A DNA stretch of 64,000 nucleotides from CBDUEF01 sp018063485 (GTDB taxonomy: Bacteria; Pseudomonadota; Alphaproteobacteria; Rhodobacterales; Rhodobacteraceae). The notes below the pieces were generated by a model. The model worked only from the letters and a program-made list of their open reading frames with translations. It was not told where the DNA came from and made no database searches. The translations under genes were made by a program, and so were the position numbers. The DNA is taken from positions 124,001-188,000 of the forward strand of contig JBAOID010000003.1 of assembly GCA_037045435.1 (NCBI GenBank), in the 5' to 3' direction. Positions 1-8,639 of the stretch are shown piece after piece; within the stretch, counting starts at the first letter, position 1, and each line of letters opens with the position of its first letter.

Positions 1-213
1 CTGGGCCGGAGAGGCCGCGCGCACCCGCGCCAGATAGCGCGCCGGGTGACAACGCAGCAGGGCCGCCTCAGCCGCCAAAGGGGCCGCGCGCCGGTCCAGC
101 GCAAGGCCCGCCAACCCCGCCGCCACCGCCTCCAGCCGCGCCACCTGCTCAGGGTGGCCGGGGGGCGTGACATGCCCCCCAAAGACCGGATCAGTGAACA
201 GCAGGGTTGTCAT
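1..213 (-). CDS. Histone deacetylase-family hydrolase, N-terminal part
   Basis: The reverse strand from an ATG at 211-213 stays open to the window edge (71 codons), so the C-terminus is missing. The translation begins MTTLLFTDPVFGGHVTPPGH and continues with PEQVARLEAV. This matches the N-terminus of the bacterial histone deacetylase / acetoin-utilisation / acetylpolyamine amidohydrolase family, zinc enzymes that remove acyl groups from amines. The catalytic His-Asp residues lie beyond the window. It follows the secreted protein gene at 221-715 by 7 bases, so the two are probably co-transcribed. The substrate cannot be inferred. Confidence 0.75.
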   Translation of the reverse strand, partial: MTTLLFTDPVFGGHVTPPGHPEQVARLEAVAAGLAGLALDRRAAPLAAEAALLRCHPARYLARVRAASPAQ

Positions 214-220
214 TGCCCGA

Positions 221-715
221 TCAGCCCTGAGCGTCCTGACAAGCGATGGTCTCAAGGACCGCGTCATCCGAACCCGACAGGTCAATCGACATCACCTCGG
301 CACCGTTGTGCTGCAAGACCATCACGTTGCGCGTTGCCAGATCGGTGAGGAAATCCGCGCTGTCAAAGGTGATCCATGCGCCGGGAATTCCGTTCAGATG
401 GATGCCGCGTGCTTCGCCGTCATAGTTCTGATCGTCAAGCATGAAGTTGACGGGATACATGGTGCCATCCTCGATCTCGCCCCAGCCCTCATTGAACGCC
501 GCGACATAGCCATTGCCAGCGGTCAGGTCGAAACCAATGCGGACCGTCGAGCCGTCTTCGAATTCCGAGGTCAGCAGGCAGCCGTTGCCCAGGGTTGGGT
601 CTACCGCGACGTCCCAGCCACCAGCCTCGCTATAGGGCACAAGATCTTGTGCCAGGGCTGCACCGGCACAAGCGGCCATGACCAGAGAGACAGTCGCGGC
701 TTTGATGAGTTGCAT
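221..715 (-). CDS. Secreted hypothetical protein (164 aa)
   Basis: This 164-residue protein starts with a typical Sec signal peptide: a short basic start, a hydrophobic core and a cleavage site near ALA-QD around residues 22-23. The mature part is acidic and rich in Gly, Asp and Trp. Two cysteines, in NGCLL and in ETIACQ near the C-terminus, could form a disulfide. The protein is therefore likely periplasmic. I do not recognise a named family. It sits just upstream of the deacetylase-family gene in the same direction. Confidence 0.7.
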   Translation of the reverse strand: MQLIKAATVSLVMAACAGAALAQDLVPYSEAGGWDVAVDPTLGNGCLLTSEFEDGSTVRIGFDLTAGNGYVAAFNEGWGEIEDGTMYPVNFMLDDQNYDGEARGIHLNGIPGAWITFDSADFLTDLATRNVMVLQHNGAEVMSIDLSGSDDAVLETIACQDAQG

Positions 716-784
716 GTCATTTTCCTTTTTGTTGACGGCATGTTGATAGCATCGACGCCAACCGTCTTACACAGAAAAGTAATG

Positions 785-1495
785 TCAATCAGGCTGCAAC
801 ATATAGCCTTCGCCGCGCACGGTTTGCAAATAGCGCGGTTGCTTGGGGTCTTGCTCGATCTTGCGGCGCAGGCGGGTGATCTGCACATCGACAGCGCGCT
901 CCGCCCCTGTCGATTCGCTCAACTCTTCGCGGGGCATGTCGCCCACCAGTTTATCACGGCTAAGGGCGGTTCCGGGCTGTGCCGAGAATATCCGCATCAG
1001 CGCGGCTTCGGTCGAGGTCAGGCGGATCGGATCGCCGCCGCGCCACAACTCACCGCGATCCATATCATAGCGTACGGGGCCAAGATGCAGCACCCTGGGT
1101 ATCGGGGTGCCGTGATCGGGTTGCGGCATCCGGCGCAGAATAGCGTTGATGCGCAACAATAACTCCTTGGGCTCGAACGGTTTGACAAGGTAATCATCCG
1201 CCCCCGCTTCCAGCCCTTCGATCCGGTTGGCGGTCTCGCCCTTGGCTGTCAGCAACAGGATCGGGAGCTTCATCTTGCGGCGCAGATCACGGGTCAGAGA
1301 AATCCCGTCTTCACCCGGCATCATCACATCCAGCACCAGCATATCAAACTCCAGCCCGGCCAAAAGCCTGCGCGCCTGCGCGGCATCGCGGGCAACCGAA
1401 ACCAGAAAACCATTGCGGATCAGGAATTTCTGCAACAGCCCACGGATGCGCTCATCATCATCGACGACCAGCAGATGTGCCTGTGGCTCGCTCAT
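785..1495 (-). CDS. petR: OmpR-family response regulator PetR
   Basis: This is a two-domain response regulator of 236 residues. The receiver domain (about 1-120) has the acidic pocket VVDDD, the phospho-acceptor Asp56 in VLDVMMPG and the conserved Lys in YLVKPFEP. A winged-helix OmpR-type DNA-binding domain follows and ends in RGEGYML. Its sequence and its 4-base overlap with an upstream MarR-type gene match the petP-petR pair of Rhodobacter, which is needed for respiratory and photosynthetic growth. No sensor kinase lies beside it in this window. The family call is certain; the symbol rests on recognised sequence and context. Confidence 0.88.
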   Translation of the reverse strand: MSEPQAHLLVVDDDERIRGLLQKFLIRNGFLVSVARDAAQARRLLAGLEFDMLVLDVMMPGEDGISLTRDLRRKMKLPILLLTAKGETANRIEGLEAGADDYLVKPFEPKELLLRINAILRRMPQPDHGTPIPRVLHLGPVRYDMDRGELWRGGDPIRLTSTEAALMRIFSAQPGTALSRDKLVGDMPREELSESTGAERAVDVQITRLRRKIEQDPKQPRYLQTVRGEGYMLQPD

Positions 1496-1989
1496 GCGCC
1501 CCTCTCTTTCAACCCTTGATACTGGCGGCGCTGCTCTTCGTCCATCATCCCTTCCAGCACCTGACGAAAACCAAGCACCGCTTGCGGACCTGCGGCGCGA
1601 TAGGCGGCACGCATCCGGGCGCGCTGGGCATCCGAAAGCGCGCGCTCCAGGTCCTGTCCTTTGGCGGTCAGGTAAAGGTGGCGTTCGCGTTTGTCTTTCT
1701 TGCCGGTGCGCGCTTCAACCAACTCATCCTCAAACAAAGTGCGCAACACGCGGTTCAGCGATTGTTTGGTGACGCCAAGGATTGCCAGCAGATTGCCCAC
1801 CGTCGTGCCGGGGCTGCGGTTGATGAAATGCACCGCGCGGTGATGGGCGCGGCCGTAATCCATCGTCTCAAGAATACGGTCGGGGTCGGCGGTAAAACCG
1901 CGATAGGCAAAGAACATCGCTTCGATGCCCTTGCGCAGGTTTTCATCAGTGAGAAACAGCAGGCTTTCGCCGGAAAGCGGTTCGATCAT
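1492..1989 (-). CDS. petP: MarR-family transcriptional regulator PetP
   Basis: This is a winged-helix MarR regulator of 165 residues. The recognition region reads TTVGNLLAILGVTKQSLNRV and is followed by a wing rich in Arg and Lys. I chose the ATG at 1987-1989 because AGGAG lies about 6 bases upstream; a TTG seven codons earlier has no such site. The stop overlaps the petR start by four bases (ATGA), so the two are translationally coupled. A palindrome at 2012-2036, between this gene and the divergent aminotransferase, is a candidate autoregulatory operator. Confidence 0.85.
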   Translation of the reverse strand: MIEPLSGESLLFLTDENLRKGIEAMFFAYRGFTADPDRILETMDYGRAHHRAVHFINRSPGTTVGNLLAILGVTKQSLNRVLRTLFEDELVEARTGKKDKRERHLYLTAKGQDLERALSDAQRARMRAAYRAAGPQAVLGFRQVLEGMMDEEQRRQYQGLKERGA

Positions 1990-2011
1990 GGCGGACTCCT
2001 TGAGCCACAAG

Positions 2012-2036
2012 GGTATGTCAGCCTTGTTGACATTCC
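2012..2036. promoter_or_regulatory. Palindrome between petP and ilvE, candidate MarR operator
   Basis: The arms GGtATGTCA (2012-2020) and TGACATtCC (2028-2036) are inverted repeats, with one T/T mismatch per arm and a 7-base spacer. The core ATGTCA/TGACAT is perfect. MarR proteins bind palindromes of about this size, and this one lies 23 bases upstream of the petP start, in the petP-ilvE divergent gap. Binding by PetP is an inference. Confidence 0.5.
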
Positions 2037-2128
2037 AAGATGTAAGGCGTAGCAGAATCGCGGTTTTGGCGCAAGTTTATGTCCGTTTCGGACCGATATC
2101 GCGCAACATTCGAAAAATGGGGGTCGAA

Positions 2129-2995
2129 ATGGCAGGATATGACGATAAAGATGGTTTCATCTGGATGGATGGCAAGCTGGTGGATTGGCGTTCGGCCAAT
2201 GTCCATATCCTGACCCATGCCATGCACTACGCCTCCTCGGTATTTGAAGGCGAACGCTGCTATGGTGGCAAGATTTTCAAATCGGTGGAGCATTCCGAGC
2301 GATTGCGGCGGTCGGGCGAGTTGCTGGACATGCCGCTACCCTATTCGGTGGCGGAAATCGAGGCGGCCAAGGCAGCAACGCTGAAAGCCAATAACCTCAC
2401 CGATGGCTATGTGCGCGCGCTGGCCTGGCGTGGCGCGGGCGAAGACATGGGCGTGGCAGCCAAGCGCAATCCGATCCGGATGGCGGTGGCGGTGTGGTCC
2501 TGGGGCAATTACTACGGTGATGCCAAGATGAAGGGGGCCAAGCTGGACATTGCGAAATGGAAGCGCCCCTCGCCCGAAACCATCCCCCATGCGGCCAAAG
2601 CGGCAGGGCTCTACATGATCTGCACGATGTCCAAACACGCCGCCGAGGCCAAGGGCTGTTCGGATGCGATGATGTTTGACTATCGCGGTTATGTCGCCGA
2701 GGCGACCGGAGCGAATATCTTCTTCGTCAAGGACGGTGAAGTGCATACGCCCAAGCCAGATGCGTTCCTGAACGGCATCACCCGCCAAACCGTCATCGGG
2801 ATGCTGAAAGCCAAAGGCATCAGGGTACATGAGCGCCACATCGAGCCTGCCGAGCTGGAGGGATTTCAGCAATGCTGGCTCACGGGCACCGCCGCCGAAG
2901 TAACGCCGGTGGGCCAGATCGGCGACTATACCTTTGACGTGGGCGCGCTTACGCGTGAGATTTCGACCGATTACGAAAAGCTGGTCAGGGCCTGA
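2129..2995 (+). CDS. ilvE: Branched-chain amino acid aminotransferase
   Basis: This is a fold-type IV PLP aminotransferase that interconverts Val, Leu and Ile with their 2-oxo acids. The Schiff-base lysine lies in PHAAKAAGLY and the cofactor-binding Glu in VAEATGANIF. The N-terminal HAMHYASSVFEGER segment is typical of the family. The start at 2129 (288 aa) follows a GGGGG stretch. An in-frame ATG at 2117 lacks a ribosome binding site, and the open frame further upstream runs into the petP region. The gene is divergent from petP-petR and ends at a strong hairpin. Confidence 0.93.
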   Translation: MAGYDDKDGFIWMDGKLVDWRSANVHILTHAMHYASSVFEGERCYGGKIFKSVEHSERLRRSGELLDMPLPYSVAEIEAAKAATLKANNLTDGYVRALAWRGAGEDMGVAAKRNPIRMAVAVWSWGNYYGDAKMKGAKLDIAKWKRPSPETIPHAAKAAGLYMICTMSKHAAEAKGCSDAMMFDYRGYVAEATGANIFFVKDGEVHTPKPDAFLNGITRQTVIGMLKAKGIRVHERHIEPAELEGFQQCWLTGTAAEVTPVGQIGDYTFDVGALTREISTDYEKLVRA

Positions 2996-3004
2996 TGGCT
3001 TGAA

Positions 3005-3036
3005 GGGCGCGGGGCCTTAAACCTCGCGCCCCTTTT
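3005..3036. terminator. Terminator after ilvE, probably bidirectional
   Basis: A GC-rich inverted repeat (GGGCGCG at 3005-3011 with CGCGCCC at 3025-3031, extended by further GG/CC pairs) is followed by TTTT at 3033-3036. It lies directly after the ilvE stop. It also overlaps the 3' end of the convergent small gene. Confidence 0.7.
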
Positions 3037-3202
3037 CGATGCGGATATATTCCAGCGTACGGCGGTTGGTATCACTGCGGCTATGCGGTTGCTGGAACAG
3101 CTTGCGCCAAACCGAGTTGCTGCCGTCCTGAGCGATGCGCAGGAAATGCTTCATGCGCCCGCCTTGCGACGCCTTGCGGTGATCGGCCAGATGCTTGGTC
3201 AT
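3017..3202 (-). CDS. Small basic hypothetical protein (61 aa)
   Basis: The 61-residue product starts MTKHLADHRKASQGGRMKHF and is rich in Arg, Lys and His. I chose the ATG at 3200-3202 because AGGAG stands a few bases upstream. It has no signal peptide or membrane segment. It converges on ilvE and shares the hairpin region with it. I do not recognise a family; the basic composition would suit nucleic-acid or ribosome contact, but that is only a guess. Confidence 0.55.
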   Translation of the reverse strand: MTKHLADHRKASQGGRMKHFLRIAQDGSNSVWRKLFQQPHSRSDTNRRTLEYIRIEKGREV

Positions 3203-3309
3203 GGAAGGCTCCTTGCGGTTGAGTCGCCCCAGCATAGCCCGGCTTTGCAGAATTCCCAAATGCGCAGATGATCTTTTGCTGCTTTTGGCCGACAGCCTGC
3301 CAAAGCAAT

Positions 3310-3335
3310 GCCCCTCGGGCCAAATCCCGAAGGGC
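3310..3335 (-). terminator. Hairpin terminator after the alcohol dehydrogenase
   Basis: GCCCCTCGGG (3310-3319) pairs with CCCGAAGGGC (3326-3335) around a six-base loop with one internal mismatch. It lies 7 bases beyond the stop of the last gene of the leftward catabolic operon. The run of T after the stem is short. Confidence 0.5.
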
Positions 3336-3342
3336 GGTTTGC

Positions 3343-4503
3343 CTACATGCAGGCGTCAAACAGTGCGCGGGTGTTTTCGCGCGTCATCGGAATTGGGTTG
3401 CCGCCGCAGGACGGATCTTCAAGCGCCATATCGGTCAGCATATCCAGATCGCCGAACTGCACCCCCATCGCCGACAGATTGGCGGGGATGTTCAACAGCG
3501 TGCGCAACTCCATGATCTGATCATGGAACCCGGCAAAGCCACCATCAAAGCCAAGGTAAGCGGCGGCTTTGTTGATGCGGTCCTCGATCGCCGCACGGTT
3601 GAATTCCAGCACCATCGGCATGACAACGGCATTGGTGGTGCCGTGGTGGGTGCCATACACCGCGCCGACCGGGTGGCTAAGCGAGTGGATCGCGCCCAGA
3701 CCCTTCTGGAAGGCGACCGCCCCCATCGCTGCGGCCGACATCATATGCGCGCGGGCCTCAAGATCATTGGGATTGGCATGGACTTTGGGCAGGTTTTCAA
3801 ACACCAGCCGCATCCCCTCCAGCGCGATGCCTTGCGACATCGGGTGATAGAAGGGCGAGCAATAGGCCTCAAGGCAATGGGCAAGAGCGTCCATCCCGGT
3901 GCCTGCGGTGATGAATTTCGGCATGCCAACGGTCAGCGCCGGATCGCAGATCACCACCACCGGCAAGAGCTTGGGATGGAAGATGATCTTTTTCTTATGC
4001 GTCACCGAGTTGGTCAGAACGCCCGCGCGCCCCACTTCCGAACCGGTGCCTGCGGTGGTGGGCACGGCGATGATCGGCGCGATCTTGTCGCCATCGGCGC
4101 GGGTATACCAATCGTCGATGTCTTCCAGATCCCAGACCGAAAGCTCTTTCTTCTGATGCGCCATCAGGGCGATCATCTTGCCCAGATCAAGCGCCGAGCC
4201 GCCGCCAAAGCAGATCACGCCATCATGGCCACCAGCAAGGTAGGCCTTGATCCCGTCGGCCATGTTGGCCTCGTTCGGGTTCGGATCGACTTCGGAGAAT
4301 ACGGCGGTGCCAAGGCCGGCGGCCTTCAGGATCGCCACCGCATCGGCGGTGATCGGCAGGCCTGCAAGGGCCTTGTCGGTGACGAACAGCGGCTTTTTCA
4401 CGCCCGCCGCCTTGCAGTGATCGGCCAGTTCGGCAATGCGGCCAACGCCGAATTTGATGGCTGTGGGATAGGACCAGTTCCGGTTGGGAACGTTATGGGT
4501 CAT
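3343..4503 (-). CDS. Iron-containing alcohol dehydrogenase
   Basis: This 386-residue group III alcohol dehydrogenase oxidises an alcohol to an aldehyde with NAD(P) and a divalent metal. The nucleotide loop GGGSALDLGK follows the N-terminal Rossmann-like part. The metal ligands are visible as Asp and His in GMDALAHCLEAY and the two His of the AIHSLSHPVG...GTHHG region. It is the last gene of a seven-gene leftward operon, 3 bases after the aldehyde dehydrogenase stop. The operon also holds a glutamine synthetase homologue and a TRAP transporter. A glutamylated amino alcohol is a plausible substrate, but that is inferred from context only. Confidence 0.9.
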   Translation of the reverse strand: MTHNVPNRNWSYPTAIKFGVGRIAELADHCKAAGVKKPLFVTDKALAGLPITADAVAILKAAGLGTAVFSEVDPNPNEANMADGIKAYLAGGHDGVICFGGGSALDLGKMIALMAHQKKELSVWDLEDIDDWYTRADGDKIAPIIAVPTTAGTGSEVGRAGVLTNSVTHKKKIIFHPKLLPVVVICDPALTVGMPKFITAGTGMDALAHCLEAYCSPFYHPMSQGIALEGMRLVFENLPKVHANPNDLEARAHMMSAAAMGAVAFQKGLGAIHSLSHPVGAVYGTHHGTTNAVVMPMVLEFNRAAIEDRINKAAAYLGFDGGFAGFHDQIMELRTLLNIPANLSAMGVQFGDLDMLTDMALEDPSCGGNPIPMTRENTRALFDACM

Positions 4504-4506
4504 GGC

Positions 4507-5891
4507 TCAGACTTTCTTCAGATGATAGGATTTCGGGCGGGTTACGGAGTGAAAGCCCAGATAGGACAGGCTGCCGCCGCGACCGGTATCTTTGCAGCCG
4601 GTCCAGCACAGGGCCGGATCAAGATAATCGGCGCGGTTCATGAACACGGTGCCGGTCTCGATCTGCGCACCCAAAGCGGCGGCCGTGTCGTAATCCTTGG
4701 TCCAGACCGAAGCGGTCAGGCCATAGGGGCTAGTCGTTCATCAGTTTGAGTGCTTCGGCATCGTCTTTGACCTTCATGATGCCGACGACCGGGCCGAAGG
4801 ACTTTCCTCCATCATCACCCGCATGGAATGGTCGACATTCACGAGGATTTGCGGCGCAAGATAGGCACCGCCATCATCGGCGGGGAACAGGGCCGGGTCG
4901 ATCAGGGCCTTGGCACCAGCAGCGACGGCCTCCTGCGATCTGGCCGCGCACCACGGCGGCAAAACGCTTGTTGGCCATCGGGCCAAGGGTAGAGTCCGCG
5001 TTGAACGGGTTGCCCAGTTTCAGCGCCTTCACCCAGGCGACGGCCTTTTCGACGAAGGCGTCATACAGGCTTTCGTGGACATAAATCCGCTCGATCCCGC
5101 AGCAGCATTGGCCCGCGTTGAACATCGCGCCATCCATCAGCGTATCGACGGCGGCATCAAGATCGGCATCGGCGCGCACATAACCGGGGTCTTTGCCGCC
5201 CAGTTCCAGCCCCAGCGGCGTAAAGGTGCCAGCCGCGGCACGTTCCATCGCCTGACCGCCGCCCACCGAGCCGGTGAAGTTCACGAAATTGAAGGCGCGG
5301 TTGGCGATCAGATGTTCGGTGGTGGCATGGTCCAGCACGACATTCTGGAACACATCGGCGGGGATACCGGCGGCATGGAACGCTTCGGCCATCAACTCAC
5401 CCACCAGCATGGTTTGCGAGGCGTGTTTCAGCACCACGGTATTGCCCGCGATCAGTGCCGGAACCAGGGTGTTTATCGTGGTCAGGTAGGGATAGTTCCA
5501 CGGGGCGATGATGAACACCACGCCCAAGGCCTCACGCGCGAGGTAGCGCCGGAATTTGTCGCTGTCTTCGATCATTTCCGGCGCAAGGGTTTTGGCCGCA
5601 ATCTCGGACATATAATCGGTGCGGGCATTCACGCCGCCAAATTCACCGCCATAGCGGGTGGGGCGGCCCATTTGCCACGCCAGTTCTTCGACCACGACGC
5701 GGGGTCATCTCGTTCAGCTTGGCAACGCCGGCTTTCACCAGCGCGATGCGTTCGGCCAAGGGCCTTGCGGCCCAGCCCTTCTGGGCGGCGCGGGCGCGGG
5801 CCGTGGCGGCTTGGGCTGCCTGCAGCGACAGCGGCATCCGCTCGGCATAGACAGAGCCATCGACGGGAGAGATCAGTTGAATTGGCTTCAT
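4507..5891 (-). pseudogene. NAD(P)-dependent aldehyde dehydrogenase with four frameshifts
   Basis: The conserved protein can be read end to end only by changing frame near 5701-5704 (a G run one base too long), 4930-4935, 4799-4803 (two bases) and 4731-4733. The span is 1385 bases, and removing these five extra bases gives a normal 459-residue enzyme. Visible motifs are APWNYPYLTT (substrate/NAD region), FTGSVGGGQAM, LELGGKDPGYV and the catalytic Cys region FNAGQCCCGIERIYV. It would convert an aldehyde, probably made by the downstream alcohol dehydrogenase, into an acid. Sequence is well preserved between the shifts, so sequencing error or very recent inactivation are both possible. Confidence 0.85.
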
Positions 5892-5979
5892 GTGTTCGTC
5901 CTAAACTGGCGGATTGCCCGCCGATGATACGCTGGGGCATAGCCCCGATTTTGGCCCCGGTGAAGGGGGATTGCGGGCC

Positions 5980-7341
5980 TCAGGCGCGCGTAAGCAGGCG
6001 CTTCACTTCCCAATCGGTGACGACGCGGTTCTGCTCTGACACCTCCCAGGCGGCGGCGTGGCAATAGTGATCGACGACATCATCGCCAAAGGCCGCGCGC
6101 AGCATGGTGGAGCCGTTCAGCGCCTCGGCCGCAGCGCCAAGGGTGCGCGGAATTTCCCGCACCTTTCCGGCGCTATAGATATCGCCCTGGGCCTCAGGCT
6201 CCAGCGTCATCTTCTTCTCGATCCCGTCAAGACCTGCGGCAAGCAAGGCCGCGCAGGCAAGATAGGGGTTCAGATCGGCACCGCCAATGCGACATTCCAC
6301 CCGCACTGCCTTGGTGCCTTCACCGCAAACACGGAATCCTGCGGTGCGGTTGTCACGGCTCCACACTGCCTTGGTCGGGGCGAACATGCCGACAACAAAG
6401 CGCTTGTAGCTGTTGACATAGGGCGCAAGGAAATAGGTGATCTCGGCGGCATGGGCCAGTTGCCCCGCCATATACTGCTTCATCAGTGCCGACATGCCAT
6501 GGGCGTCTGTTTCATCGCGAAACATCGGCTTGCCATCGGTCCACAGGGATTGATGCACATGGCTGGAGGAACCGGCGCGGCGGTGATCGTATTTCGCCAT
6601 GAAACAGGCGGTGGCCCCCAAGGATTGGGTAATCTCCTTGACGCCGGTCTTGATGATCGCATGCATATCGGCGGTATCAAGCGCGTCGGAATATTTCGCG
6701 TTCACCTCTTCCTGTCCGGCCTCGGCTTCGCCCTTTGAGCACTCGATCGGAATACCCGCGCCGTAAAGACCGTTGCGCACGGCGCGCATGATACGCTCGT
6801 CATGTGAGGTGCCGAAGATCGAGTAATCGACATTGTGCCGCGCCATCGGGGTAAGTGTGCGGTAGCCTGTATCAAAGAGATCATTCGCGGCCTCTTCGAA
6901 CAGGTAGAACTCCAATTCAGTGGCCATCATCGCATCAAAACCCATGGCCCTGGCGCGCGCGACCTGCGCTTTGAGCATGTTGCGCGGGGCATGGGCGATT
7001 GCATGGCCGTGGTGGTCCAGCACATCGCACATCACCATGGCCGAGCCGGGCATCCAGGGGATCCGGCGCAGGGTGGAAAGATCGGGCCGCAGGGCATAAT
7101 CGCCGTAACCCACCTGCCAACTGGACGATTTATAGCCGGGGACAGTGATCATCTCCATATCGGTGGCCAGCAGATAGTTGCAGCAATGGGTTTCCTCATA
7201 GCCACCGTTCACGAAGAAATTGGCCTCAAAGCGCTTGCCCATCAGGCGGCCTTGCATATCAACCATGCAGACGGCGACGGTGTCAATTTCGCCAGCGGCG
7301 ACGGCGGTTTTCAGATCGGTAAAAGTCAGATTAGCGGGCAT
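5980..7341 (-). CDS. Glutamine synthetase-family gamma-glutamyl-amine ligase
   Basis: This 453-residue protein belongs to the glutamine synthetase superfamily, in the branch that contains gamma-glutamylputrescine synthetase (PuuA) and related amine ligases. It joins the gamma-carboxyl of glutamate to an amine using ATP. Visible hallmarks are ATELEFYLFEEA (metal-binding Glu), AGSSSHVHQSLW, SRDNRTAGFRVCG and VECRIGGADLNPY. No nitrogen-regulatory glnB or ntr genes are near. It lies between dctP and the aldehyde/alcohol dehydrogenases, which fits breakdown of an amine through glutamylated intermediates. The amine itself cannot be read from the sequence. Confidence 0.87.
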   Translation of the reverse strand: MPANLTFTDLKTAVAAGEIDTVAVCMVDMQGRLMGKRFEANFFVNGGYEETHCCNYLLATDMEMITVPGYKSSSWQVGYGDYALRPDLSTLRRIPWMPGSAMVMCDVLDHHGHAIAHAPRNMLKAQVARARAMGFDAMMATELEFYLFEEAANDLFDTGYRTLTPMARHNVDYSIFGTSHDERIMRAVRNGLYGAGIPIECSKGEAEAGQEEVNAKYSDALDTADMHAIIKTGVKEITQSLGATACFMAKYDHRRAGSSSHVHQSLWTDGKPMFRDETDAHGMSALMKQYMAGQLAHAAEITYFLAPYVNSYKRFVVGMFAPTKAVWSRDNRTAGFRVCGEGTKAVRVECRIGGADLNPYLACAALLAAGLDGIEKKMTLEPEAQGDIYSAGKVREIPRTLGAAAEALNGSTMLRAAFGDDVVDHYCHAAAWEVSEQNRVVTDWEVKRLLTRA

Positions 7342-7501
7342 TTTGGCCTCATGGGGATAGGAGATTATGGCCCTGTTGGGGCCGGATCATTCACAAAGGG
7401 CGGCGTGGCCCACGCCCCAAAGCGCCACCGAATTCCGGTTTGCGGGTCTCGTATGGGGCAAGGTGCGCGATTTGGTTGCGCATGATCCGTCTCCGGTAAG
7501 G

Positions 7502-7528
7502 GCGGCGGGGGCCAAAAGCTCCCGCCGC
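7502..7528 (-). terminator. Strong hairpin between dctP and the glutamine synthetase homologue
   Basis: An 11-base-pair stem with one G-T pair (7502-7512 with 7518-7528) closes a CAAAA loop. It starts about 8 bases beyond the dctP stop. No T run follows, so it may act as an mRNA-stabilising or attenuating element that keeps dctP transcript higher than the distal enzymes. That role is inferred. Confidence 0.55.
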
Positions 7529-7535
7529 AGGTGTT

Positions 7536-8573
7536 TCAGTAACGATACGGCACGCCGGCCTTGGTCATCTCTTCGTTATAGGCCTTGATCTTGGCCACGA
7601 CCTTGGCTTTCACCTCGGATTCCTTGGCGATCTCATCCCAGAACAGAACGGCGGCGTCCTCGACTTGCTTCCAGTCATCAGCCGGAATTGTGGTCAGCTT
7701 CAGCTTGGTTTCATTGACGCGCAGGCTGGCTTCACCGGCCCAATACCAATGCTGACGATAGTAATGCGACTGCTCGAAGCAAGTTGCCAGCAGGCTTTGC
7801 AGATGCGGCGGAAGTTCATTCCAGCGATCCATATTGGCGAAGAAGTGGCCAATCCACGCGCCCGAGATGTTGTTGGTCAGGAAATAGTCGGTCACGTTCG
7901 ACCAGCCAACCGTGTAAACCTCGGTGATGCCCGACCATGCAAGACCGTCAAGCTCGCCGGTTTGCAGCGCCACTTCGACATCCTCCCAAGGCAAGGTAAC
8001 CGGGACAACGCCGAATTGGGTCAGGAAACGGCCAGCGGTGGGGAAGGTGAAGATCCGCAGGCCCTCAAGATCCTTGACGCTGTTGATCGGCTTCTTGGTC
8101 GAGAAGTTGCACGGATCCCACGACCCCGCCGAGATATGCTTGATACCGACCTTGGCGTATTCTTCCTTCCAGATCTCATCCAGCCCGTGCTTGTAAAACA
8201 GCGCGGGCACGTCCAGCGAATAGCGCAGCGCCAGCGGGAAATAACCGCCGAACACGGTGACTTCGGTGGGCGAGGCCATCGAGTTGTCATCAGATTGTAC
8301 GCAATCAATGGTGCCGGCCTGCATGGCCTGAAACAGCTCTCCCGTCGGGACAAGCTGGTCGGAGTAGTAGAGTTCGATCTCCATCTGCCCCTTGGCGATG
8401 ATATTGAACGCATCAACAGCGGGCTTGGCCACATGCTCGCCCAGTGCGGCACCGGCATACGTTTGCATCCGCCATTTGATCGGGGCATCGGCGCGCACAA
8501 GGCTGGGTGCGGCCAAAGCACCGGCACCGGCGGCGATAACACCACTGGTCATGAACTTGCGTCTTGTTGTCAT
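7536..8573 (-). CDS. dctP: TRAP transporter substrate-binding protein DctP
   Basis: This is a periplasmic binding protein of 345 residues. Its N-terminus has a twin-arginine type signal (TTRRKFMTSG, hydrophobic stretch, cleavage near VRA-DA), so it is probably exported folded. The body has the DctP pattern, including LEGLRIFTFP with the substrate-contacting Arg region and WSGITEVYTVGW. It captures an organic acid or amine-derived ligand and delivers it to the DctQM permease encoded just upstream (dctM stop 66 bases away). Hairpins lie on both sides of the gene. Confidence 0.92.
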   Translation of the reverse strand: MTTRRKFMTSGVIAAGAGALAAPSLVRADAPIKWRMQTYAGAALGEHVAKPAVDAFNIIAKGQMEIELYYSDQLVPTGELFQAMQAGTIDCVQSDDNSMASPTEVTVFGGYFPLALRYSLDVPALFYKHGLDEIWKEEYAKVGIKHISAGSWDPCNFSTKKPINSVKDLEGLRIFTFPTAGRFLTQFGVVPVTLPWEDVEVALQTGELDGLAWSGITEVYTVGWSNVTDYFLTNNISGAWIGHFFANMDRWNELPPHLQSLLATCFEQSHYYRQHWYWAGEASLRVNETKLKLTTIPADDWKQVEDAAVLFWDEIAKESEVKAKVVAKIKAYNEEMTKAGVPYRY

Positions 8574-8598
8574 TGTAACCTCCGTTGGTTGAATGGCG

Positions 8599-8617
8599 GG
8601 GGCGGTGTGGCCGCCCC
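8599..8617 (-). terminator. Hairpin between dctM and dctP
   Basis: GGGGCGG (8599-8605) pairs perfectly with CCGCCCC (8611-8617) around TGTGG. It sits in the 66-base dctM-dctP gap. It is not followed by a T run, so RNA processing or stabilisation that raises binding-protein output is more likely than full termination. Confidence 0.4.
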
Positions 8618-8639
8618 TCGATGGATTATTGGGGATGGG

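Noticed and set aside
3268..4749. 493-codon rightward open frame opposite the iron alcohol dehydrogenase
   Set aside because: Antisense shadow of a gene with clear metal-binding motifs.
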